Shown in pieces: positions 42,803-51,200 of a stretch of DNA of 64,000 bases. Source of the DNA: WHTK01 sp963711035 (GTDB taxonomy: Bacteria > Chloroflexota > Dehalococcoidia > DSTF01 > WHTK01); contig CAVQCN010000004.1 of assembly GCA_963711035.1 (NCBI GenBank), positions 124,001 through 188,000 on the forward strand. The letters are read 5' to 3'. The notes below the pieces were generated by a model, which was not told the DNA's origin, did not search any database, and saw only the letters and a program-made list of their open reading frames with translations. The position numbers were made by a program, and so were the translations under genes. Position 1 is the stretch's first letter. Each line of letters opens with the position of its first letter.

Positions 42803-43819
42803 ATGCGCGCAAACGTCTTCCCCACAGGAGAGCAGGAAAAGCCGAACCAACCGGGCCGGTTGGCGTTGCTTTTCCCCGGCCAGGGCTCGCAGCGCGCCGG
42901 CATGGCCGCGCGTCTGCTCGAGATCTCACGCGCTGCTCGCGCCGTCTTCGAAGAAGCCGACCGCGAGCTCGACTTCAGCCTCTCACGCCTCTGCGTCGAG
43001 GCCGATAGCGACGAACTGGCCGACACGGAAAACACGCAGCCGGCGCTGCTGACCACCAGCATCGCCTACTTCGAGCACTTGCGGGAGCGTCTGCGCGAGG
43101 CACGCTCGCGGCTGATGCCGTCGCTGTTCGCCGGGCACAGCCTGGGCCAGTTCAGCGCGGCCGTCGCGTCCGAATCGTTGCCTCTGTCCGAGGGGCTGCG
43201 GCTCGTGCGCGAACGAGGCCGCATCATGAAAACCTGGGCCGAGCATCGTCCCGGCGGGCTGGCGACGATCTTTGGGCTGGACCGCGACGTCTTGCAGAAG
43301 ATCTGCGACGACGCTTCGACCGGCGGCGACGTCGGCATCGCGGTGCACAATGCGCCCGGGCAATACGTCATCTCCGGCGATATCGCACCCCTGACTCGCG
43401 CCATGAACAGGGCGACATCGCTCGGCGCCAAAGCACGGCGCCTGCCGATCAGCGTTCCTGGCCATACGCCGGTGATGCAGGACGCGGCGCGCGAGATGGA
43501 GCGCGTCTTGCGCCAGACCACCTTCCGCGATCCCAACGCGCCGATCGTCTCCAACATCAGCGGCAACCTGCTGACCACGGCAGAGGAGGTGCGCAACGAG
43601 CTGGCCGGCCAGATCTGCGCCGCCGTCGAATGGGTGCACTGCATGGGCGAGATGATGAACCAGGGCGTCGCCACGTTCGTCGAGGTCGGGCCCGGGCGAG
43701 CACTTTCCAACATCGCCGGCCGCTTCGGTGACAACCTGCGGTTCCTCACCATCGAAGAGGCCGGGGACAACGACCTGGCGCTGCTCGCCGCGCTGCAAAA
43801 CCAGCAGTCGACTGCATGA
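42803..43819 (+). CDS. fabD: Malonyl-CoA:ACP transacylase
   Basis: 338 residues from the ATG at 42803; the frame is open far upstream, antisense to dagK, which is not coding. Transfers malonyl from CoA to ACP for fatty-acid elongation. LLFPGQGSQRAGM at 22-34, nucleophile Ser113 in FAGHSLGQFSA, Arg in LRLVRERGRIM and His221 in VPGHTPVMQ are all in place. Its stop overlaps the fabF start (ATGA, 43816-43819), so the two are coupled. Confidence 0.95.
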   Translation: MRANVFPTGEQEKPNQPGRLALLFPGQGSQRAGMAARLLEISRAARAVFEEADRELDFSLSRLCVEADSDELADTENTQPALLTTSIAYFEHLRERLREARSRLMPSLFAGHSLGQFSAAVASESLPLSEGLRLVRERGRIMKTWAEHRPGGLATIFGLDRDVLQKICDDASTGGDVGIAVHNAPGQYVISGDIAPLTRAMNRATSLGAKARRLPISVPGHTPVMQDAAREMERVLRQTTFRDPNAPIVSNISGNLLTTAEEVRNELAGQICAAVEWVHCMGEMMNQGVATFVEVGPGRALSNIAGRFGDNLRFLTIEEAGDNDLALLAALQNQQSTA

Positions 43820-45051
43820 CCCGAGTCGTCATCACCGGCGTTGGCGCCGTCTCCCCCGTAGGTAACGACGCCCATTCAACCTGGCAGGCCTTGCTGGCCG
43901 GCCGCTCCGGCATCGGTCCCGTAACCAGCTTCGACGCATCGGCGTTCGACCGCTCCATCGCCGGCGAGGTCAAGGACTTCCGCCCAGAAGAGACGCTGCC
44001 GGCCAAAGACTTGCGCCACATGGACCGCTACAACCAGTTCGCCTGCGTCGCCGCGCTGGAGGCGCTGGCAGACGCCGGTATCGAGATCGGGGGCGGCCTG
44101 GGACCGAGCACGGGAGTCGTCTTTTCGGCTGGCGCGGGCGGCTATCACGTGCTGGAGGAGCAGTGGCGCATCCTGAACGAGCGCGGGCCCCGTCGCGTCA
44201 GCCCCTTCTTCCTCACCAACATCCTGCCGGACGCCGCCTCCGGCCAAATCGCCATCCTGACCGGCGCCACCGGGCCGAACATGGCCGTCGTCGCCGCCTG
44301 CGCTACCGGCACCAGCTCGATAGGCGAGGCGAGCGAAATCGTCCGACGCGGCGACGCCGACGTCATGATCGCGGGCGGCGCCGAGGCTCCCGTGCTGCCC
44401 GTCCTCTACGCCGCATTCAACGCCTTGCGCGCCATCGCCACGCCCGACCCGGACCCGTCGACGACCTGCAAGCCGTTCGACCGCCGCCGCGACGGCTTCA
44501 TCGTCGCCGAGGGCGCCGGCGCCGTCATCCTGGAGAGCTACGAGCACGCCCAGGCACGCGGCGCCACACCCTACGCAGAGATCGCCGGCTACGGCAGCAG
44601 CAACGACGCGTTCGACATGGTGGCGTCGGAGGAGATGGGGCGCGGTCCGGTGCTCTCGATGCAGATGGCGCTGCGCAAGGCCGCCATCGACCCGGCGACG
44701 GTGGGCTACGTCAACGCGCACGGCACCGGAACGCCGATGAACGACAGGGTGGAGACGCAGGCTCTGAAGCAAGTCTTTGGCGACCACGCCTACCGGCTGG
44801 CGGTGAGTTCCACGAAATCGATGACGGGCCACATGATGGGCGCGGCAGGCGCTCTCGAGGCCGTTGTCTGCGCCCTGGCCCTGCGAGACCAGGTCCTGCC
44901 GCCGACCATGCACTACGAGGAGCCGGACCCGGACTGCGACCTCGACTACGTGCCCAACCAGGCGCGCCATGTGAGCGGCCTGCGGACGGTGCTGTCGCCC
45001 TCCATCGGCCTCGGCGGGCACAACTCGGCGCTGCTGCTGACCACGGTCTAA
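43816..45051 (+). CDS. fabF: Beta-ketoacyl-ACP synthase II
   Basis: 411 residues, full length. Condenses malonyl-ACP with acyl-ACP. Catalytic Cys162 (VVAACATGTSSIG), His302 (NAHGTGTPMND), Lys334 (SSTKSMTG) and His339 (GHMMGAAGA) are present, the C-H-H set of KAS I/II. Four-base overlap with fabD. ACP and FabG are not adjacent, so fatty-acid synthesis genes are split in this genome. Confidence 0.95.
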   Translation: MTRVVITGVGAVSPVGNDAHSTWQALLAGRSGIGPVTSFDASAFDRSIAGEVKDFRPEETLPAKDLRHMDRYNQFACVAALEALADAGIEIGGGLGPSTGVVFSAGAGGYHVLEEQWRILNERGPRRVSPFFLTNILPDAASGQIAILTGATGPNMAVVAACATGTSSIGEASEIVRRGDADVMIAGGAEAPVLPVLYAAFNALRAIATPDPDPSTTCKPFDRRRDGFIVAEGAGAVILESYEHAQARGATPYAEIAGYGSSNDAFDMVASEEMGRGPVLSMQMALRKAAIDPATVGYVNAHGTGTPMNDRVETQALKQVFGDHAYRLAVSSTKSMTGHMMGAAGALEAVVCALALRDQVLPPTMHYEEPDPDCDLDYVPNQARHVSGLRTVLSPSIGLGGHNSALLLTTV

Positions 45052-45059
45052 GCCACCAT

Positions 45060-45138
45060 CGAGACTGCTTCGTCGCTCGCGCTCTTCGCAATGACGGAGC
45101 CGCGCCGTATGTCGTTCCGAAGGGAGTGAGGAATCTGG
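45060..45138. repeat. Dispersed repeat copies, types A and C
   Basis: Inverted type A copy at 45060-45097 (GAGACTGCTTCGTCGC..CTTCGCAATGACGG) followed by a type C-like GTCGTTCCGAAGGGAGTGAG at 45111-45130. Lies just after fabF. Confidence 0.7.
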
Positions 45139-45237
45139 CCCTGGTCGACCACGTTGCTTGCGCCTGCCGTAATGACCAAAACGGGCCGAGTGGCGAGGCC
45201 GAATGGCCCAGTTTAGCCGCTCTTTACTGATGTTATA

Positions 45238-45254
45238 GTCGAAGATAGATCGAC
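45238..45254. promoter_or_regulatory. Palindrome upstream of the SufR-like gene
   Basis: GTCGA-AGATAGA-TCGAC, 18 bases before the ATG. A possible self-operator near the transcription start. No match to a known operator can be asserted. Confidence 0.4.
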
Positions 45255-45272
45255 ATATGCGGTGAGTAGGCT

Positions 45273-45902
45273 ATGCAAGCAACCCGTCAGGAGATTCTCG
45301 ACCACATTCGCCGTCACGGCGAAGCGACCGTGCGCGACCTGGGTGACATCCTTGGTCTGACGCCCACCGGCATCCGACAGCACCTCACGGTCCTCGAGCG
45401 CGACGGGCTCGTTGCGGTACGCGAGACGCGGGGCCGCATCGGCCGGCCGGCGCTGGTTTACTCCCTGACGCCGTCGGGCGACGCCCTCTTCCCCCATCGC
45501 TATGACGACCTGGCGAACCTGCTCCTGGACGAAATCCGCTCCATCGCCGGCAGCAAGGGCCTACAGAGCGTCCTCATGCGCATCGCGGCCCGTTCGGCCG
45601 AGGCGTATGAGCCACGCCTCGAGGGCAAGAACCTGCGCGAGCGCACCGAAGAAGCCGCGGCCATCATCAGCGAGCGCGGCTGCATCGCCGAGTGCGAGCC
45701 CAACGGTGCCAACGAGTACTTGCTCAACCAGTACACCTGCCCGTTCCCGCAGGTGGCCAGTTGTCACAGCGGCGTCTGCGCGCTCGAAGTCGAGTTCGTA
45801 CGGCGTCTGACCGGCGGCGACGCTCGCCTCGTCAGCAGCCTGTTGCGCGGCGACCGCTGCTGCACCTATCGCGTTCGCCCCGCAGGTGCCAACGCCAGCT
45901 AG
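45273..45902 (+). CDS. Winged-HTH regulator with C-terminal Cys cluster (SufR-like)
   Basis: 209 residues. N-terminal HTH (residues 1-66: EILDHIRRHGEATVRDLGDIL, TGIRQHLTVLERDGLV) of the ArsR/MarR-like type. The second half has Cys156, Cys164, Cys169 and Cys196-197 in CPFPQVASCHSGVC and GDRCCTYRV. The CxnCxxxxC pattern suggests an Fe-S cluster, as in SufR, a repressor of Fe-S biogenesis genes. No suf genes are adjacent. It is preceded by a palindrome at 45238-45254 and may regulate itself. Confidence 0.82.
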   Translation: MQATRQEILDHIRRHGEATVRDLGDILGLTPTGIRQHLTVLERDGLVAVRETRGRIGRPALVYSLTPSGDALFPHRYDDLANLLLDEIRSIAGSKGLQSVLMRIAARSAEAYEPRLEGKNLRERTEEAAAIISERGCIAECEPNGANEYLLNQYTCPFPQVASCHSGVCALEVEFVRRLTGGDARLVSSLLRGDRCCTYRVRPAGANAS

Positions 45903-46154
45903 GCCACCGGCGTGGCGCGCCCCGCGCGAGAACCACCAGCCGACGCACCGAATAGCGAGACCGGCCTACGGACCTCTATCGATCGCAGAAGCGCGAGCGA
46001 ATCACAGCGACCAACGCGGGTAGCGGGGCCGAAGGCCATGCGCGGGGGCTCGGGGGTGTCCCCCGGATCCCTCTTTCAAAACACCAGCGAAACAGACCGA
46101 CAGGGATGCGAAGCGGCAATACGGGAATAGCAAGGCGGATTCCCGGCCCTGGCA
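45903..46154. other. Gap between two converging genes
   Basis: 252 bases. A CGGGGG..CCCCCG hairpin stands near 46050-46066 and may end the transcripts. No repeat copy was found. Confidence 0.4.
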
Positions 46155-47051
46155 CTAGACCAGGGCTTCGATTACGTAACCTAAAGCCAGCAGCAGCCCG
46201 AAATGCAGGTGCAGACGGGCGGCGTTGCGCACCAACAGGTTAAGCCTCGCCGCTTCGGTCTCGCGTAAGGCTCTGATGGTGGCGATTGCAGCAGGTAGGG
46301 CCAGCAACACGAGCAGACAGGCCAGTGGCATCGCTCCCAACGCCACACCGACGAGCACTGAGACGAAGGCGGCGCCGATCAGGACGTCGAGCAGGTAGTC
46401 GGAAGCCGGGCGGTCAAGTACGGTCGCGATCGTGATCTTGTGGCGGGAGCGGTCGTTCTCGATGTCGCGCAGGTTGTTGGCATGCAGGATGTTCGCCACC
46501 AGGATCGCCACCGGCAGGGCGGCGTAGAACGCCTGCCAGCGCACCACTTGCAGCTGCACGTAGTAGGTCGCCATCACCATGACGAGGCCCATGAAGACGA
46601 AGACGAGCACCTCGCCGAGGCCGCGGCGGCCGTAGCTGATCGGCGCCGCCGTGTAGAAGTAGCCGGCCAGGACGCTGACCACGCCAACCGCCAGGATAGG
46701 CCAGCCGACGTAGGCGACGATGATCAGTCCACAGACGGAGCCGGCCAGAAACGCCGCGATCGCGGCACGATGCACCGTCTGAGCCGAGATGAGGCCGCCG
46801 CGGATCACGCCACCGAGGGTGGCGCCGGGCTGCACGCCGTGCACGAAGTCGAAGAAGTCGGTCGCCAGGTTGGTGCCGGTCTGGATCAGCACGGACCCGA
46901 CCAGCGTGAGGAGGAAAAGGCCGACGCGCAGATCGGTATCAGCGGCGACGGCGGTACCGACCAGCACCGGCACGATCGACGCGGGCAGCGAGAAAGGGCG
47001 CATGGCGATCCACCACGCCCTCCGCTTTGATATGGCCGGCGCCTGCCCCAT
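46155..47051 (-). CDS. menA: 1,4-dihydroxy-2-naphthoate polyprenyltransferase
   Basis: 298 residues from the ATG at 47051 (GGAG five bases upstream). UbiA-type polytopic enzyme that attaches the polyprenyl tail in menaquinone synthesis. The Asp-rich motif NLATDFFDFVHG is at about residues 62-73, with GGVIRGGLIS following and a second NNLRDIENDRSRHKITIA motif near 190. These fit MenA rather than UbiA or the DPPR synthase earlier in the window. No other men gene is adjacent. Confidence 0.9.
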   Translation of the reverse strand: MGQAPAISKRRAWWIAMRPFSLPASIVPVLVGTAVAADTDLRVGLFLLTLVGSVLIQTGTNLATDFFDFVHGVQPGATLGGVIRGGLISAQTVHRAAIAAFLAGSVCGLIIVAYVGWPILAVGVVSVLAGYFYTAAPISYGRRGLGEVLVFVFMGLVMVMATYYVQLQVVRWQAFYAALPVAILVANILHANNLRDIENDRSRHKITIATVLDRPASDYLLDVLIGAAFVSVLVGVALGAMPLACLLVLLALPAAIATIRALRETEAARLNLLVRNAARLHLHFGLLLALGYVIEALV

Positions 47052-47070
47052 CACCGCTCCGTTCTTGGCC

Positions 47071-47133
47071 GTGTTCCTGGCACCTGACCATCGTGATTTC
47101 GCGAAGTTGCTTCGCGGAGTTGTATCGAGCGCA
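47071..47133 (-). repeat. Copy 2 of the repeat shared with 19508-19553
   Basis: Minus strand: GCGCTCGATACAACTCCGCG, then an extra GAAGCAACTTCGCG, then AAATCACGATGGTCAGGT. Compared with copy 1 it has a short hairpin inserted and several base changes. It lies directly upstream of menA and its first bases may be part of the menA leader. Confidence 0.6.
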
Positions 47134-47323
47134 TTTGGGAGGAAGGGCCCCGATATGGTCGGGGCGCCCCCACTGCCTCTGCTTCGCATGCGTTCATCGA
47201 ACCCGGCACGTTCACTGCGACAGAGTACCGAACCTCGAGGTCGCCTGAGTATATCGAAGCCTCGTCCCGGCAGGCCAATGGAGCAGGTGGCTGTGCGAAA
47301 TGGTTGCCGAGAGATCGCGTTGC

Positions 47324-47329
47324 TATAAT
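47324..47329 (+). promoter_or_regulatory. Extended -10 promoter of the PP2C-like gene
   Basis: TGCTATAAT with the same 15-base context (GTTGCTATAATCGCC) as the promoter at 39538. It is 60 bases before the ATG at 47389. Confidence 0.65.
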
Positions 47330-47388
47330 CGCCGGGATCATGGCGTCGACCGGACGCCGAACGCTTCCCACACGGAGAACGCCGCCGC

Positions 47389-49416
47389 ATGCCGATGCAG
47401 ACCTGGACCGCCAGGTTCGTCGTTGACCATGGCCGTGTCACGGAGGAAGGGGGCCTGCTGCGCACCTTCCCGCGCCGTCGCATGGACGAGCCCGACGTCG
47501 ACCTGCACATCCTGGCCGATCCCAGCGGCACGAAGGGCGCCGACCTGGGCGCGCAGGCCATCGACAACGTCGGCAAGCTCTTCCTCGACGACAAGCTGTC
47601 GCTGACCGGCGGCATGCTGCGCGCGGTGCGCTCCACGCACCAGACGCTGCAGGACTGGAACCGGCGCAGCATGCCCAGCGATCAGGTGACCACGGGCATC
47701 ACTGCCGCTCTGCTCAACGGCACCGCCGTCTACTTGCTGCAAACTGGGCCCGGCCTGGCCTTCCTGCGTCACGACGGCGCGCTGAGACGGCTCGACGTCG
47801 AGCCGGAAGCGCTGGCACCGCTCGGCGAGGAGACGCTGGAGCCCGCCCTGCGCCGCATCGACCTCGAACCCGGCGACGTCCTCGTCGTCGCCAGCGAGGC
47901 GCTGCTCGACGTCACCAACGAATCGAGCCTCGACACGCTGCTGGCGCGTGGCATCGACGAGGCGCTGCCCGAGCTCTACCTGCTCACCCGCGACCTGCCC
48001 AGCTTCGCGCTGTTCGCCGTCACGTGCTTCGAGCAGGACGGCCCCGAGCCGCAAGCCGAACCGGATGACCGCTGGAGCAGCTTCGAGGACGAACCGCCGC
48101 AGCTGGCCACGCGCGAAACGCCCGACATCTTCCAAGAAGAGTCCCTCGCCGACGCAGACGGCCCCGAGCCGAACGAAGCGCAGATGCTGAACCCGCCGCC
48201 TCTTGACATCTCGCGGCCGGTGGTGCGCCTGCGCGGCAGCGTGGCCAGCTCCCGCAACGACTACGCGCGCACGACGGGCAGCGGCGGCCTGCGCCTCAAC
48301 GTCTCGCCGCGCCTGCTCGCCATGCTGGGCGCCGCCGCCCTGGTGCTGTTCGTCGGCGCTTTCACAGTACCGAACCTGATCCACCAGAACCGCAGCGAGA
48401 AGGTGGCCCTGCTCCTCGACGGCGCCCAGACGCAGCTGCAGGCCTCGACCCAGGAGACGGACGCCGCCACCAAACGCCAGATGCTCGAGCAGGCGCGCAG
48501 CCTGGCCAGCGAGGCCCTGCATTACGAGCCGGATAACCAGGCAGCGTCCAGCCTGCGCCAGCAGGCAGCGCTCGCCCTGGACGACCTCAGCGCCGTGACC
48601 GATCTCGGCTCCCTCAATCCGATCAGCGACCTCACGCAGCTGGTCACGGGCGACCTGCAAATCGACGGCCTCACTCTCGCCGCAGGCAACGCCTATATGC
48701 TCGATAGCAAGGGCGGCCGCATCATCGCCGTCCCGCTCGCCACTCCGGACCAGCCCGCCGTGGTCTACCAGGACGGCGACACCTACGGCGACACACCCGC
48801 CAAGAAGCCACTCTTCATGACCTGGGAGAGCGACAACGGCGGCCGGCTTCTGATCCTCGACGCCGAGCGCAAACTGTTCGCGCTGCAGCCGGGCTCGCTG
48901 CCCCAGCCGCTACCGCTGCGCAAGACCAGCAGTTGGGCATCCGTAGCTGGCCTGGCCTCGTACGACGGTAACCTCTACGTCCTCGACCCTACCGGCAACC
49001 AGGTGGAGCGCTACCTGCCCGCCGCCGACGGCTACGACAGCGAGCCTACCAACGCCCTCTCCGGCGACGTCGACCTGTCCAATGCCGTCTCGATCGCGGT
49101 GAACGGAGACATCTACGTGCTCAAGCGCGACGGCACGATCAACCGCTACGTGCACGGCGAGAACGCCGGCTTCGACCTCGGCGGCATCGACCGGCCGCTG
49201 ACCGGCCCGACCAGCATCCAGGTGGGCGGCACCAACTCGGAGATCTACATCGCCGACGCCGGCAACAAGCGCATCGTCGTCGCCAGCAGCGACGGCACCT
49301 TCGAGCGCCAGTACGTGAGCAGCGACTTCACCGACGTGGGCGCCATCGCCGTCGACGGCAGCCAGCTCTACGTCATGGTCGGCGACGAGCTGCTCAGCGC
49401 CTCGCTGACGCAGTAG
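47389..49416 (+). CDS. PP2C-like domain, TM helix and beta-propeller fusion protein
   Basis: 675 residues. The first 230 residues read as a PP2C-type fold (TGITAALLNGTAVYLLQTGPG and LEPGDVLVVASEALLDVTN) but the metal-binding Asp of the GDSR segment is replaced by TGPG and others appear lost, so phosphatase activity is doubtful. An acidic linker follows, then one TM helix (about 306-325) and a short coiled coil (about 330-390). The remainder is a six-bladed propeller-like domain with repeated LYVLDPTGNQVERY and IYIADAGNKRIVVA blades. I infer a membrane sensor with an outer propeller and an inner degenerate phosphatase-like domain. Confidence 0.7.
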   Translation: MPMQTWTARFVVDHGRVTEEGGLLRTFPRRRMDEPDVDLHILADPSGTKGADLGAQAIDNVGKLFLDDKLSLTGGMLRAVRSTHQTLQDWNRRSMPSDQVTTGITAALLNGTAVYLLQTGPGLAFLRHDGALRRLDVEPEALAPLGEETLEPALRRIDLEPGDVLVVASEALLDVTNESSLDTLLARGIDEALPELYLLTRDLPSFALFAVTCFEQDGPEPQAEPDDRWSSFEDEPPQLATRETPDIFQEESLADADGPEPNEAQMLNPPPLDISRPVVRLRGSVASSRNDYARTTGSGGLRLNVSPRLLAMLGAAALVLFVGAFTVPNLIHQNRSEKVALLLDGAQTQLQASTQETDAATKRQMLEQARSLASEALHYEPDNQAASSLRQQAALALDDLSAVTDLGSLNPISDLTQLVTGDLQIDGLTLAAGNAYMLDSKGGRIIAVPLATPDQPAVVYQDGDTYGDTPAKKPLFMTWESDNGGRLLILDAERKLFALQPGSLPQPLPLRKTSSWASVAGLASYDGNLYVLDPTGNQVERYLPAADGYDSEPTNALSGDVDLSNAVSIAVNGDIYVLKRDGTINRYVHGENAGFDLGGIDRPLTGPTSIQVGGTNSEIYIADAGNKRIVVASSDGTFERQYVSSDFTDVGAIAVDGSQLYVMVGDELLSASLTQ

Positions 49417-49470
49417 AGCGGACGGCGATCAGCAGTCAGCCCTCGATCCACGAGTTCCGAGCGCGATCGA

Positions 49471-49532
49471 CGTAGCCCCGGCTTTCAAGCCGGGGGCTTG
49501 CCTCGCACCCCGGCCTGAAGGCCGGGGCTACG
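49471..49532. repeat. Double GC hairpin flanked by CGTAG/CTACG
   Basis: CGTAGCCCCGGCTTTCAAGC hairpin (stem 49476-49482 with 49489-49495) and a second CCCCGGCC-TGAA-GGCCGGGG hairpin (49508-49527), with outer CGTAG and CTACG ends in inverse orientation. Same design as the pair at 14246-14317. Lies between the PP2C-like gene and the XRE regulator. Confidence 0.7.
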
Positions 49533-49564
49533 CACTGACACACGGTTCCGTGTAACATGCGTGC

Positions 49565-49798
49565 ATGACGACCCGCAAGGCGCGCTGGGACGCGGGACGC
49601 GTGCGAGAGCTGCGCCGCCACCTGGGCTTCACGCAGGGGGAGATGGCGCGCGAGATGGGCACGCGCCAGCAGACGATCTCGGAGTGGGAGACCGGCATGT
49701 ACCAGCCGCGCGGCCTCTCCGAGCGGCTGCTCGGCCTGATCGCGGAACGGGCCGGCTTCGTCTACGATGCCGGCCCGCCGCCCGAGGAGCAGGAGTGA
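49565..49798 (+). CDS. XRE family HTH regulator, 77 aa
   Basis: 77 residues. The HTH is nearly the whole protein: LRRHLGFTQGEMAREMGTRQQTISEWETG, followed by a short helix. No output domain. The stop overlaps the next start by one base (TGATG at 49796-49800), so it is coupled to the DUF2851 gene. Confidence 0.88.
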   Translation: MTTRKARWDAGRVRELRRHLGFTQGEMAREMGTRQQTISEWETGMYQPRGLSERLLGLIAERAGFVYDAGPPPEEQE

Positions 49799-51091
49799 TG
49801 GCGGCGCTCGCGGAAACGCCCACGGTCTACCGCCCGGGCACCGCTCGTATTTGTCTGCGCGTCGCGGACACACCGGCGGCGCTGAGCGAGGCGGACCTGG
49901 CGCGCATCTGGGCGGCGCAGAGCTTCCCGGCGGAGGCGCTGGGCCTGATCGACGGCCGCAGCCTGCGCGTGGTCCAGCCGGGACGCAGCGGCGGTGGCAG
50001 CGGGCCCGATTTCCGCGATGCCGTCGTCGAGATCGAAGGCGTGCAGCGCCACGGCGACGTCGAGCTGCACCTGCGTGCCGCCTCCTTCCAGACGCACGGC
50101 CACGACCGCGACCCGGCCTACAACGGCGTCATCCTGCACGTGGTCTTCGAGGCCGACGGCAGCCGTGAGACGCGACTGCAAGACGGCAACTCAGTGCCGG
50201 TGGCGGCCTTCGCGCCGTGGCTGGCGCGGCGCCAGGATGAGCTGCAGGGCTGGCTGACGGCGGCGCCCCTGTGGCGGGAGCCCTGCCGCGACGCCATCGA
50301 ACGCCTCGGCTTCGAGCGCGTGAGCGCCGTGCTTGTGTCTGAAGGCGAGGCGCGTTTCCGCCTCAAGACGGCGCGCATGACGGAGGCGATCGCCCAGATC
50401 GGCGCCGAGGAGACGCTGTGGCGGGCGCTGCTCGACGCCCTCGGCGCCGGCGGCGACCGGGCGGCCTGGCGGCGGCTGGCCATCGCCTTGCCGAGCTCAC
50501 TGCTACGCCAGCTCACGAGGGGCCTCACGCCTGACGAGGCAGCGAAGGTGGCGGCAGATTCGCTCCTGGCCACGGCAGGCCTCTCATCAGCGCCAGCGGG
50601 ACGGGCAGAGCTGCTGCCGCCGCCGCTCTCGCCCGCTCTGAGCGGCGGCTCGCGGCCCGCCAACCGGCCGCAACGCAGGCTTACGGCGCTGGCTCAGCTC
50701 TGGCAGCGCGCGGCCGGCGACGTGGCCGGCTTCGCGCTGGCAAGCGTGCGAGAGGCGCAACGGCTGGCCGAGCTGGAGACGCGCTGGCTGGTGCCGGACC
50801 CAGCGGGCGGGCCGGCGCTGCTCGGCGCCGAGCGCGTGCGCGAAGTGCTGCTTAACGCCGTGCTGCCCTTCGTCGCGGCCGCCGCGTCAGAGATCAGGTA
50901 CCAGGGCATTCGAGCTGGCGGGGCAGCTGCCGGCCGCGCCCTCGTACGGCAAGACTCGCTTCCTGGAAGAGAACCTGCGCGGCGACGGCCGGCGGCGGCC
51001 GGTGCGCTCGGCGGCGCAGCAGCAGGGCCTGCTGGCGCTGCACGCGAACTGGTGCAGTCAGGGCGGCTGCGGCCGCTGTCCGTTGAGTTGA
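49798..51091 (+). pseudogene. DUF2851 family protein, frameshifted near the C-terminus
   Basis: From the ATG at 49798 the frame encodes a DUF2851 protein: LARIWAAQSFP, SGPDFRDAVVEIEG, GDVELHLRAASFQTHGHDRD and AYNGVILHVVFEADG are clear. After about 50905 the frame loses homology and runs to 51192. In the +1 frame the family-type C-terminus appears (AFELAGQLPAAPSYGKTRFL, then LHANWCSQGGCGRCPLS, stop at 51091). A one-base deletion or two-base insertion near 50905-50917 best explains this. It could be a true mutation or an assembly error. Function of the family is unknown; the CxxxCGxC tail may bind metal. Confidence 0.72.
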
Positions 51092-51200
51092 GCGGTCAGG
51101 TTTCAGCAATCAGCCCTCAGCTCGAGGGCCAGGTCGTCATCGTCCCGCCGAAGCTCGATGCTCGCGGCTCGAAGCTGATCGCTGAACGCTGATTTGCTCG

